This document shows, in pieces, positions 44,228 to 53,011 of a stretch of 64,000 nucleotides of DNA (positions are counted from its first letter, which is position 1; every line of letters starts with the position of its first letter). The DNA is from [Actinomadura] parvosata subsp. kistnae (lineage in GTDB: Bacteria > Actinomycetota > Actinomycetes > Streptosporangiales > Streptosporangiaceae). A program made the position numbers and the translations under genes. Where the stretch lies: NCBI RefSeq assembly GCF_900323885.1, contig NZ_OOHJ01000006.1, forward strand, positions 248,001 to 312,000, written 5' to 3'. A model generated the notes under the pieces. That model saw nothing but the letters and a program-made list of their open reading frames with translations, did no database searches and was not told the DNA's origin.

Positions 44228-44421
44228 TCAGAAGTCCAGACGCCAATCGGTCTTCGCCCGCTCCAACACCTCTTCCAACGAGTCAACCTCAGCCAGGAGG
44301 TCGACTCGGTCTCGCTGGCGCGGTCTCCGACGGTGGCGTCCGGGACGAAAAAGTCCGGCAATGCGCCCATCAGGTTGGGATCGAACAGATCTCCGAGCTC
44401 GTCCCACCGGAGATCCGTCAT
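44228..44421 (-). pseudogene. short gene with a frame change, unknown
   Basis: The start MTDLRWDELGDLFDPNLMGA to FVPDATVGD is in one frame. A coherent tail (VDLLAEVDSLEEVLERAKTD, then WRLDF and a stop) is in the next. Together they would give about 65 residues. Unknown family. Confidence 0.35.
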
Positions 44422-44484
44422 GCCGTCATGCCGCTTGCGCGGGGCCTGCCGCAGCTCGATCACGTCGGCTTGTGGCTGACGGCG

Positions 44485-44902
44485 ATGACCGGAAGCAGCG
44501 TCGGCGGGGCCTGGCCGCCAACGTCTGTGGCGACCAGGTGCGCTTGGCACTGCTGGAGGCTCGCCCCGGCCGGGCTGACCGCTCACCAGCTGGTGGGCGC
44601 CACCGGGCTGAGCCTTAGCCATGTCCGCAAGGGCATCCTTTACAGCCGCGAGGTCTCGCCGATGGCGCACCTGACCCCGCTGATCTGGACCTACGTCGAC
44701 GGCTACCGCTTCTCATCTTCACCCGACGACTGGATCGCCTACGAACGCTCGCGCACCGAGTCGACCCGGATCAGCAGCCTGCTGTCGGCCACCGTGGCCG
44801 CACGCGGCCGCGCGACCCGAGGAGGAATGGACCAATCTGGTACTGGGGCAGCTCAACGCGGTCCAGTCGGCGCCGGCCTTGCTGTCCAAGGCGGGAGCGT
44901 GA
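44485..44902 (+). pseudogene. RacP-like winged-HTH protein, frameshifted
   Basis: Pieces in order: QVRLALLEARP in one frame; APAGLTAHQLVGATGLSLSH, VRKGIL and WTYVDGYRFSSSPDDWIAYE in the next; then EEWTNLVLGQLNAVQSAPAL with a stop at 44902 in a third. This matches the plan of RacP-type proteins of actinomycete plasmids. Two single-base shifts break it. Confidence 0.55.
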
Positions 44903-44907
44903 GCCCG

Positions 44908-45030
44908 ATGCGTCATCGCCTTTGTCCTTCAGACACCTCCGACGCAGAGTGGGACTTCATCGAGCCCCTGCTACCGGTGCCCGCCTGTCTGACGCCCAAG
45001 GGCGGCCGCCCAGAGAAACATCCTCGCCGA
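44908..45030 (+). pseudogene. transposase remnant (IS5-family N-terminus only)
   Basis: 41 residues: MRHRLCPSDTSDAEWDFIEP then LLPVPACLTPKGGRPEKHPR, the N-terminal DUF4096 part of an IS5-type transposase. After this the similarity stops. It is a different subfamily from the fragment at 3123. Confidence 0.65.
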
Positions 45031-45228
45031 GACGAGTTCGATACAGCGACTCAAGCCACCGGCCATCTCCATCTGCGGGCGAGCCTGCTCCAGAAAAGCG
45101 GCGATCTCGGACCTGGCCCAGCTCACCAATGTGCGATGCGGGACTCCTACCGGTGCTGCCGCCAAGAGCCGCCAACGATCCCCCCGCCACGGACGAAGAC
45201 CGGCCAACCCCGGACAGGCGCGCGCCAC

Positions 45229-45250
45229 CCAGTCATGCGACAGATGCGTC
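45229..45250 (+). promoter_or_regulatory. copy 5 of the dispersed promoter-like motif (most divergent)
   Basis: CCAGTCATGCGACAGATGCG, about 150 bp upstream of the broken alcohol dehydrogenase gene. Confidence 0.35.
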
Positions 45251-45380
45251 CCTGCCGCCGTGCCGGGGACGATGGCCGCCGGACTGCGGCGACCCCGACG
45301 GCGAGGAGCGCGATCTTCACCTCTGACCGCCCCCGGGCGGGCGCGGCGGACGAGGCAGTGCGCGACCGAGGAAGGAAGGT

Positions 45381-46469
45381 CATGCACATCAAGATGGCCG
45401 TACTGCGAGCACCCGACGCTCCGCACCACCTGGAGGACGTCGAGCTTCGCGACCCGGACGCGGGAAAAGTCCTGATCAAGATCGCCGGGGTCGGGATGTG
45501 CCACACCGACCTCCTGCCGCGCGCACCGGGGTATCCGGCCCAGTGGCCGCTCATCCTCGGGCACGAAGGCGCGGGAATGGTGGAGGAGATAGGCCCGGGG
45601 TGACCGGGTTGCGCCCGGGAGACCACGTCGTCCTGTCCTACGACTCCTGCCGCTGCTGCGACCTGTGCCTGGCCGGACACCCCGCCTACTGCGCCACATT
45701 CTTCCCGCGCAACCTCACTGGCGACGGCGTGGACGGACCGGGCCCCGTACGCGATCATGCGGGGGATCCGGTGGCCGCACGATGGTTCGGGCAGTCCTCG
45801 TTCGCCACCCACGCGGTGGTCGCGGCCCGCAACGCGGTCAAGGTCGGCAGGGACCTGCCGCTGGCGATACTCGGCCCACTGGGCTGCGCGATCCAGACCG
45901 GCGCGGGTAACTGTGCTGCTCGCGCTCAAGGTGGCCACAGGATCCAGCATGATCGTTTTCGGGACGGGAGCGGTCGGCCTGAGCGCGATCATGGCCGCGC
46001 GGGTGGCCGTCGCCGCCACGATCGTCGCCATCGACGTCCGCCCCGCACGCCTGGACCTGGCGCGGGGACTCGGAGCGACCCACGCCTTCGACGGAACCCG
46101 TGAGGACCTGCCGAGACGTTTGCAGGAGGTGACCGGCGAAGCCCACTACACGATCGACACCACGGGCCTGCCTGCGGTCATCGCCACCGCGATCGCCGCG
46201 CTGCGCCCCACCGGCACCTGCGGCCTGCTCGGCGCTCCCCAGGCGGACCTGGTGCTCGATCCCAAGCTCGTACTGGCCGGAGGCAACCTCATGGGCAGCT
46301 GCGAAGGCGACGCCGTCCCGCAACTCCTCATCCCCGCGCTGGTCCGGCTCTGGCAGCAGGGACGCTTCCCGTCGAAAAACTGATCACGACCTTCCTCCTG
46401 GCCCACATCAACGAAGCCGAGCAGGCCGCCGTCGCGGGCGAGGTCGTCAAACCCGTTCTGCTGCCCTGA
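45381..46469 (+). pseudogene. zinc-dependent alcohol dehydrogenase, three single-base frame breaks
   Basis: Family pieces in order: MHIKMAVLRAPDAPHHLEDV with the catalytic-zinc Cys (GMCHTD) and GHEGAG; then VTGLRPGDHVVLSYDSCRCC with the structural-zinc Cys cluster; then TVLLALKVATGSSMIVFGTG with the Rossmann GTGAVG; then LITTFLLAHINEAEQA. Breaks lie at 45597-45600 (one G short), 45909-45910 (one A extra) and 46368-46370 (one C short), all in short homopolymers. Repaired, it would be an aryl-alcohol-dehydrogenase-like enzyme of about 360 residues. Real decay and sequencing error are both possible. Confidence 0.78.
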
Positions 46470-46905
46470 ACGGCAAGGCCGCCCGGCCGGCTCGCTCAGC
46501 GATCGGGCGCTCGACAACTTGTCATGTTCTCCTCGCACCGCAGGCAAGCTCCAAGGGCCTTCAGCCCGGCGGCGAATCACCGGAAAACGCATCAGTCCCG
46601 CCCGTCGCCGCGCCCGCAGGAAAGCGGGCCTGGCTGATGACAGCACGTCGCACCGGCAACTGCTGACCGACCACGACCCGACCGCCCACTGTCTCGCCCC
46701 TGTCGTCGTGACCTGGTGATGAGGACACGGCCCCGCCATGAGTGCACGATCATCGAGGCGCTGTCCAGGACCCGACCGCAGCCGAGATCGGATACGCGTT
46801 CACGCACCTGGGCCTTCGGCGATCGCTCCCGCGTGCGGGGACCATGGCCCACAGGGTCCACGTCCCGGAACGGAGCCGGTCCTGACGCCTGCGCGCCCAC
46901 CTGCC
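46470..46905. other. 435 bp without a supported gene
   Basis: Between the alcohol dehydrogenase and the convergent HTH protein. No domain, repeat or RNA recognised. Confidence 0.4.
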
Positions 46906-48414
46906 TCACCCCCGCCCCGTACGAGTGCCTCGCCAGGACGAGGTGAGCCGGTCGACGATCGGCAGCCCCCGGGCTTCCAGCGCACGGCGGGCCAGGGCGG
47001 CGCCACGGCGGCGCGCATCGGCGAAGTCGTCCGGCGAACCGCCCCGAAAAAGCGGGGGAGAGGGTGCGGGCTTGAGCGGCCGTGCCGGTCGGTCACCAGG
47101 GCTGCGGATGGCAGAGGCGACGTCCGGCGCCCGGCGTGCCTCATTCACCTGCGCTCCGATGGCCACGCACGCCAGACAGGGATGCCCGGAGGGCAGCACA
47201 TGATCCTCACACTCAGGACGCGGGCAGCGGTAGCCGCGCCGCAGCACCGTCAAGGCCGCCGCCACCGGCCGCCGCACCGGCAACCCACGCCAGACCGCCA
47301 GTCGGCGACGCACCCGAGCCGACAGCTCGGCGGCGGTCCGGCCTTTGCCGAGCTCAGCTTCGATCGCGGCCAATACCCGCTCCCGATCGGTATCCGACAT
47401 GCGCGCCTGCCACTCGATCGGCAACGCGCACATCACACTCAGCGCCCCGCCGGGTCGCACCGCCGGGCGCGGCAGCCGCTCCACCACCTGCCTGTCGACG
47501 CCGCCGGTTTGTGCCCTCTCGCGCAGCGACCCGTCCTCAGCGCTCCTACGGCGCTGTAGATCGCCTACGGCGAGAGGAGAACAATCACGCTTCCTCCCTC
47601 CCGCTTGATCGTCAGGCTTCTGTGCAGGCTCGGCTTCCGAGATCGTTTCGCCGTGGCTTCCGCGATCACCTCGTTCAGCTTTCCGGGGTCGATCTTCCCC
47701 TGCGGACACGGCGCCCCCGCCCGCCTCCTCCTCACGAACCCCGGGACCGGAGCGCAAGGGCGCATCATGCGTCCGGTAAGCGATCAAACGGCCCATACGG
47801 TGGCCGGTGATCCAGCCGTCCATCTCCAGCGTGGCCAGCAGAGACCGCACCGTCCGATCCGTCACCCCCAGATCCTCGGCCAGCGCGGCTTGCTCACGAA
47901 CCCGGCCGACCTCCTCCTCGCGGCGCAACCGGCAATACAGCTCCAGCAGCGCGGCCCGGTTCCGGCGGGGCGCCCACACGCCGCCGACACGGTGACAGCC
48001 GACTCCGGCCGCCGCCCGGTAGGAAATCCGGGCCCACGCGGCGTTCTGCGGGATCGGGGCCAGAAAGCGGCGGGTCACGGACGTGCTGGAGTCGGTGACG
48101 ATCCATCCTCCGGCCGCAGCGAGCCCCTGGTAGATCGTGGAAGGGTGCACCCCGAGCCGCCTGGCCAGGTAACCGATGCTCGCGGTGCAGCCCGCCTGCC
48201 GCTGCGACAGCGCGGCGATCTGCGCCGCGACCGGCCAGGCCGCTCCATGCGGCAGTTCGAGGGGGACTTTGACCGTGCCGTCCGGCAGGTCGTCCAGGCG
48301 GACGGGAGAGCGCGCGGTCCCGGCTGGGCTCGGGGCGTCGGCCTCGCCGGAACGCCGGTCAAAGCGGTGGCCGGGGGCTGTTTTCGGGCATGCTGAAGAG
48401 AGCGCATGGCTCAC
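46906..48414 (-). CDS. plasmid-type helix-turn-helix protein, 502 residues
   Basis: A first winged helix (QAGCTASIGYLARRLGVHPST, then IYQGL) and a second (LAEDLGVTDRTVRSLLATLE, then DGWITG) lie in the N-terminal 250 residues. A disordered Glu/Gly/Arg-rich linker leads to a C-terminal part with a zinc-like set (CPRPECEDHVLPSGHPCLAC). The layout resembles replication-associated or regulatory proteins of actinomycete plasmids. The GTG at 48414 is chosen for GGAG 6 nt upstream. Its promoter and first codons are duplicated about 316 bp upstream. Confidence 0.65.
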   Translation of the reverse strand: MSHALSSACPKTAPGHRFDRRSGEADAPSPAGTARSPVRLDDLPDGTVKVPLELPHGAAWPVAAQIAALSQRQAGCTASIGYLARRLGVHPSTIYQGLAAAGGWIVTDSSTSVTRRFLAPIPQNAAWARISYRAAAGVGCHRVGGVWAPRRNRAALLELYCRLRREEEVGRVREQAALAEDLGVTDRTVRSLLATLEMDGWITGHRMGRLIAYRTHDAPLRSGPGVREEEAGGGAVSAGEDRPRKAERGDRGSHGETISEAEPAQKPDDQAGGRKRDCSPLAVGDLQRRRSAEDGSLRERAQTGGVDRQVVERLPRPAVRPGGALSVMCALPIEWQARMSDTDRERVLAAIEAELGKGRTAAELSARVRRRLAVWRGLPVRRPVAAALTVLRRGYRCPRPECEDHVLPSGHPCLACVAIGAQVNEARRAPDVASAIRSPGDRPARPLKPAPSPPLFRGGSPDDFADARRRGAALARRALEARGLPIVDRLTSSWRGTRTGRG

Positions 48415-48507
48415 GGTGTGCTCCTGCGGTGTTGGTGGGCGCACCAAAGACAGGTGCCGGCGATCGTGCCGGTGGCCGATCGCGCACCCGAGGTGCGTTA
48501 TGGGGTT
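48393..48507. repeat. direct repeat, copy A (promoter and first codons of the HTH gene)
   Basis: About 115 bp nearly identical to 48709-48825 (one 2-bp indel). It includes the GTG start, ribosome-binding site and upstream region. Confidence 0.85.
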
Positions 48508-48547
48508 AGGAGATCCCGGGTATGTCTCCTCCGGGCGGGCGGCTGAT

Positions 48548-48730
48548 CTAGATCACGGGCGCCTCCGGGATCACCTGCAGCCGGTGTGCGAGCCACGGGA
48601 ACGCGGCGGTGACATCGGGTGGGCCCATGACGAGGCGGTCCGCAGGCAGGCGAACGTCACCGCTGCCGATGCCAGGGGTTGTCGGACCTGGCACCGTTTT
48701 CGGGCGTACTGAAGAGAGCGCATGGCTCAC
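48548..48730 (-). CDS. short chimeric ORF started by the duplicated leader
   Basis: 60 residues. It begins VSHALSS like the HTH protein because of the duplicated segment, then diverges (DVRLPADRLVMGPPDVTAAF). Expression is plausible but function is unknown; it may be the remnant of a partial gene duplication. Confidence 0.35.
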   Translation of the reverse strand: MSHALSSVRPKTVPGPTTPGIGSGDVRLPADRLVMGPPDVTAAFPWLAHRLQVIPEAPVI

Positions 48731-48825
48731 GGTGTGCTCCTGCGGTGTTGGTGGGCGCACCAAAGACAGGTGCCGGCGATCGTGCCGGTGGCCGATCGCG
48801 CACCCGAGGTGCGTTATGGGGTTAG
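48709..48825. repeat. direct repeat, copy B
   Basis: Second copy of the 115-bp repeat; it places the same start signals before a different short ORF. Confidence 0.85.
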
Positions 48826-49468
48826 AAGGGCCGGAATGTCGTCCGGGCGATGGGCTATTCAGGCCAAGGGCGCCTCCGGCCGAAGCTGGGTGTGATGCGC
48901 CGACCGCGCAACCACGGTGGCGAGCTGGAGGCGGTGGCAGATCGACGGCCCGACGACGGGCCGCCTGAGGCCGGTCGGGGCAGAGCGCACCCGGCTCGTC
49001 GCGACGCCACGAAGCGTTCCCTCGGCCGGCACTTCGACCAGCCAAGGAGCCGTGCGCAAGCCCCTGCGGGGCTGCTGAAGACCCGCCCCATCACCAGGCG
49101 CGGCAAGGCGCTGCCTGGCACACGGCGCGGCAGATTCCGCGCTTCGCGGTGTGCCCCGTTTAGGGCAGGCGCGAGCGGTAAAGATCGCGGTAGGGCCGGA
49201 CACGCCGAACACGCCGAATGTGCGCACGACTAGCCGACCCGGTGATCCATCGTCTATGGTGGTCTCCGAGACGTCTGGACGCCGGCCAGGCACGCGAAAG
49301 CCGAAGCCGACACGAGCCGGGCCGGTCGTCTGGTTTGTAGAGAGAGCTCTCGCGCAAGGTTTTCCAGGCCGGTAGCGCGGGGGCTCTCTGCATTTGTGCG
49401 GGTGCGCCGGTGTGGGCGCGGCTTACATGGGCGTCTGCGTGCCTCCTCTTGCCGGAGTGCCGGCGAAT
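48826..49468. other. 640 bp without a supported gene
   Basis: Only low-complexity overlapping ORFs. No RNA or repeat recognised. Confidence 0.4.
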
Positions 49469-50014
49469 CTAAGCGGCGCTCTGCCGGGGCTGGTCGGCGC
49501 CGTACACATCCAGGAACGACTGCTGCTCGTAAGTGGATCGAAGGTCCACCGCCGAGGTGTCGGCGCCGCCGCTCAGCAGAATGCCAACGAGCGAGCGAGC
49601 AGCCTCGGGCGCCAGCCCGCGACCGTCGTGGCCGTGATCGCCTTCTTTCGGCTCGGGGTGCAACGCACTCATCAAGGTCACGAGATAGGCCGTCATGCGG
49701 GAATAACCGTAGGCCTTGTACGCGGACTTGATGCGGGGCTTCACGCCCAGCGGAGTCCGGAACGTGAACACATGCCTCCCGCCGGACACCGGCACCTGCG
49801 CGGCTCCCAGCAGCATCGGAATCGCCGACTGGACAGACGCGGCCCGTTCCGGATCCTCGCGTTGCTCCGGGTGCAAGGCACTGATCAGGTCGGCCAGATA
49901 GACGCCGGGCTGAGTGTAGCCATGGCGCTGGCCGGCATCCTCGATGCGGCGTCTCAGCTCGGACGGCACCGCGAACGTCGATGTGTCCCTTTGCCCCTTG
50001 CTGAGCTGTGCCAT
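49469..50014 (-). CDS. protein with two copies of a 40-residue domain, possible DNA-binding
   Basis: 181 residues. Residues about 13-55 (TFAVPSELRRRIEDAGQRHG, then YLADLISALHPEQRE) and about 85-130 (TFRTPLGVKPRIKSAYKAYG, then YLVTLMSALHPEPKE) are clear copies of each other. The strand-then-two-helices look suggests a ribbon-helix-helix or similar fold, here as a pseudo-dimer. Start: ATG at 50014, six bases after GGGAGGGG; the ATG at 50020 abuts it. Function unknown. Confidence 0.6.
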   Translation of the reverse strand: MAQLSKGQRDTSTFAVPSELRRRIEDAGQRHGYTQPGVYLADLISALHPEQREDPERAASVQSAIPMLLGAAQVPVSGGRHVFTFRTPLGVKPRIKSAYKAYGYSRMTAYLVTLMSALHPEPKEGDHGHDGRGLAPEAARSLVGILLSGGADTSAVDLRSTYEQQSFLDVYGADQPRQSAA

Positions 50015-50470
50015 CGCCATCCCCTCCCATCACTGGTGATCGAGACCGTAGCGCACAGACAATCAGATTGCGAGGAGCCGCGCAGGCGATTCGCATAGTT
50101 GCTCGCAGTTTCATGACATCAGCACTCCGTCACACGAAATCCAATCTTGATGATCACAGCCGAGGAAGCAGTACTACCGAATCCGGGCGGATGTTCCTCT
50201 GGAGGCGTGAGCGTGGCGATCCGTCCAATTGAGCGTCGAATGCCCGATCGCCTTGCCCTTCGAGGGAGATGTCTCGTTGGGCGACCTCCTTCCTGTGGTC
50301 GGGATCAATGAGCAAGCCCACGGCCACAGCCTCATCCGCGTTGTCGCAGCAGGATGTGGCGGCGTTGGAGTGCGGCCCGTAGGCAGTGTCAGCCGAACGC
50401 CGTCTTGATGGCACTTTGCTCGGCGGCTCTCACTGAGCGAAGAGTTGAGCGCGAGAACTCGCTGCCAGCT
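50015..50470. other. 450 bp without a supported gene
   Basis: Between the duplicated-domain gene and the 3' end of the P450 gene. Nothing recognised. Confidence 0.4.
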
Positions 50471-51685
50471 TCAGGCGAGCAGCACCGGCAGTCGCATGGG
50501 CTTGTGGGTGAACTCCTGGCTGGTCCAGGGCACGTCCTCCAAGGGGATGGCGCAGCGCAGCGCCGGAGCCCGGCTTGTGAGGGCTCGCAGCGCCTCCTGC
50601 AACTCCATCCTGGCGAAGGCGTGGCCGAGGCAGTAGTGCGGGCCGTGTCCGAAGCCCAGGTGTCCTCGAGTATCGGCGCCCTCATCGTAGCGGCGGATGT
50701 CGAATCGTTCGGGGCAGTGGAATGCCTGGGGATCGTGGTTGGCCGCGGCGATGTGTGGCAGCACCACGGTGCCTGCGGGTACGACTGCTCCGGAGGGGAG
50801 TTTCACGGTGGTGGTGGCGTGCCGTACCAGGCCGGGGTTGCCGGGCCCGTCGTATCGGAGGATCTCCTCCACTGCCGAGGGGATCAATGCGGGGTCCTGG
50901 ACAAGGATCTGATACTGCTGCGGGTGCAGCAACAGCCGGAACACGCCGCGGGAGATCATCATGGCAGTGGTCTCGTGGCCGGCAGTGATAATCATGAAGA
51001 CGATGTTGACCAGTTCCGTCTCTGTCAACTGATCTCCATCGTCATGGGCGCCGATGAGCTCATCGAGAAGGTCGTCGCCGGGGTTGGCGCGGTGGCTGTC
51101 CACCAGGCGGGCCACGTACGCCATGAACGAGGCGTAGGCCTCCATGCGCTTCTGAACCGAGGCGGTGTTGGTTGTCAGGAAGGCCGTGCTCCAGGTGTGG
51201 AACTGCTGATGGTCGGCGGTGGGTACGCCCAGCACTTGACAGATCATGCGGGAGGCAAGGGGCAGGGCGTATTCGGCGACCAGGTCGATGACTCCGTCGG
51301 CGGGGTCGAGGAGTTCGTGTGCGAGGGTGCGGCAGGATTGCCGCCATTGCTCGGCCGCCTGCACGGTGAAGGCAGTGCGGAGGATCCGGCGCTGCCGGCT
51401 GTGGCCGGGGGCGTCCATGTTGACCAGGATGCCGGGCACGTCCTCGACGGTCAGGCCCTTGATCGGCCGTGGCAGCGTCGGATCAGTGAGATCACGACTG
51501 CTGCCTGGGCAGGCCAGGATGGCCTGAACGTCGTCGTAGTTCACAGCCGTGAGGATGTTCGCCCCGCTCGGCATGGCCATGGGGGCGAGCGGGGCGGAGC
51601 GGTATCGCTCGGCCAGGGCAGGTGAGGGGGTGCCGTAAGGGCCAGGCGTCCATGCTGTCTCGGCGGTTTTGGGGGCGGTGGTCAC
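50471..51685 (-). CDS. cytochrome P450
   Basis: A 404-residue soluble bacterial P450. I-helix oxygen-binding motif ITAGHETTAMM, ExxR as EEILRY, and heme-binding loop FGHGPHYCLGHAFAR with the Cys ligand. It would hydroxylate a hydrophobic substrate with electrons from ferredoxin; no ferredoxin gene is adjacent. The GTG at 51685 is preceded by GAGGAG 7 nt upstream. The neighbours (two-TM protein, SRPBCC protein, MAB_1171c-type protein, ImmA/IrrE, XRE) form a recurrent-looking actinomycete gene set. Confidence 0.93.
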   Translation of the reverse strand: MTTAPKTAETAWTPGPYGTPSPALAERYRSAPLAPMAMPSGANILTAVNYDDVQAILACPGSSRDLTDPTLPRPIKGLTVEDVPGILVNMDAPGHSRQRRILRTAFTVQAAEQWRQSCRTLAHELLDPADGVIDLVAEYALPLASRMICQVLGVPTADHQQFHTWSTAFLTTNTASVQKRMEAYASFMAYVARLVDSHRANPGDDLLDELIGAHDDGDQLTETELVNIVFMIITAGHETTAMMISRGVFRLLLHPQQYQILVQDPALIPSAVEEILRYDGPGNPGLVRHATTTVKLPSGAVVPAGTVVLPHIAAANHDPQAFHCPERFDIRRYDEGADTRGHLGFGHGPHYCLGHAFARMELQEALRALTSRAPALRCAIPLEDVPWTSQEFTHKPMRLPVLLA

Positions 51686-51876
51686 AATGGGACTCCTCGT
51701 CTGCTGCTGAGGGAATGAGCGGGTAGGGCGCGCCAACCGCCGAAGCCGTGGCGATGGGTGCCCGGGGTACATGTGGAGAGGTTCGCTGCCGGTCTGTGCA
51801 AGGTGGCTCAGCGCGGAAGCGGGATGGCCACGAGCGGTCGTTGTGTCTGCGGCGGCAGGGTGTCTCGTGCTGGACG

Positions 51877-52155
51877 TCATGTGACCCCCAGGGCAGCGGC
51901 AATGCCCCTGGCCAGGGTTTCGATGATGTTGGGGACGTAGAAGATCACGCCGATGACGACGGCGACGGCCAGGAATTGAACGAAGCGCGTGATCTCTCTG
52001 GTGAACAGGAAGAACAGCGCCACCACCGAGACGGTGACCAGAAAGAGCGGTCCGAAGAAGGCGCGGAGGAAATCGGCCAGTCCCGTGGTGTCCAGCTCCC
52101 CCGTGGGGGTCGGCGATGGAGAGAGCGAGGTCAGGAGGTTGGTCACGTGATTCAT
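51877..52155 (-). CDS. small two-transmembrane protein
   Basis: 92 residues from the ATG at 52155. Two hydrophobic helices (PLFLVTVSVVALFFLFT and FVQFLAVAVVIGVIFYV), then an amphipathic tail. Size and layout resemble small membrane proteins of actinomycete conjugation loci, but no family can be named. It is divergent from the SRPBCC gene across the operator-rich spacer. Confidence 0.6.
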   Translation of the reverse strand: MNHVTNLLTSLSPSPTPTGELDTTGLADFLRAFFGPLFLVTVSVVALFFLFTREITRFVQFLAVAVVIGVIFYVPNIIETLARGIAAALGVT

Positions 52156-52327
52156 GGCTGCGGGGATTGCGTCAGCGAGCCGGCTGCGGACTGTGGGCTC
52201 GCAGGGACAAGGAGTCCGCGCTTGAGTCCGGACCCGCGGAGGCGGACCTGGGCAGGTGGTGCGAGAGCCGGAGTCGCATTGGCCGCTTGCATGGGGGCAC
52301 ACCTCTTTCGCCATCCTGCATCGCGGT

Positions 52328-52526
52328 CACCATATATTGGTGAAAGCTGTCATGTGTCGTCAATTAATTGGTAAACAAGATGTCGCCGCGGTGGGTGGTA
52401 TGTCAAGATCGATGGCCATAAATTGTTGGCGAGGGCGTCTGTTCGTCCATGTATGGTGTTGTGATCGTGTTAGCCCTGTACCAAGATCCATCCTCCATGT
52501 ATGGTGGAGTTAATCCATCTATGGCG
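52328..52526. promoter_or_regulatory. cluster of operator-like palindromes between the two-TM and SRPBCC genes
   Basis: CACCATATATTGGTG (52328-52342), a looser CCATAAATTGTTGG (about 52416), TCCATGTATGGTG (52446-52458), CTCCATGTATGGTGGAG (52493-52509) and TCCATCTATGGCG (52514-52526). All share a CCA-T-n-TA-TGG core. Similar sites lie upstream of the XRE gene. Confidence 0.65.
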
Positions 52527-52570
52527 GGTTGTGGCCATGGATGCCTCCCGACGACACCGCGAGGTGAGGC

Positions 52571-53011
52571 GTGCACCAGGTCCGGACGGAGATCCACATC
52601 TCGGCATCTCCCGAGCAGGTATGGAAGATCCTCTGCGATTTCGGCGCCTATCCTGAATGGAATCCGCTGGTGCCCCGGATGCGCGGCGCCGCGGTGCCAG
52701 GAAGCCGACTGTCTCTGCCCACGGCCATGTGGCCGGGAGGCCCTGTCGTCATGCCGACGCGCGCGACGGTAGAGGAGGCGACGCCTCCACGGCGTCTGGC
52801 CTGGCGGGTCAACATGATCACGCGCAGTGTCGCCAGTTCACTGCACGATTTCGAACTGTCTCCCGATGGGGCGGGAGGCACGCATCTGCTGCATCGAGAG
52901 ACCATCACCGGGGCGATGGCTCCGATGATGTGGTCCGTGGTGCGCCGGTTCGAGCCGACGTTCGTACAGCTCAATCAGGCACTGAAGAAACGCGCTGAAG
53001 CGTCGGCCTAG
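52571..53011 (+). CDS. SRPBCC-family (START-like) protein
   Basis: 146 residues. The helix-grip fold start is TEIHISASPEQVWKILCDFG with AYPEWNPLVP, typical of SRPBCC proteins that bind or cyclise hydrophobic ligands. The start is the GTG at 52571 after GAGG. It follows the palindrome cluster. The end overlaps the convergent MAB_1171c-type gene by 4 bp. Possibly works with the neighbouring P450; inference only. Confidence 0.8.
   Translation: MHQVRTEIHISASPEQVWKILCDFGAYPEWNPLVPRMRGAAVPGSRLSLPTAMWPGGPVVMPTRATVEEATPPRRLAWRVNMITRSVASSLHDFELSPDGAGGTHLLHRETITGAMAPMMWSVVRRFEPTFVQLNQALKKRAEASA

Noticed and set aside
44182..45603. A 473-codon plus-strand reading frame.
   Set aside because: It strings together pieces of a RacP-like pseudogene, a transposase fragment, intergenic DNA and the head of a broken alcohol dehydrogenase.
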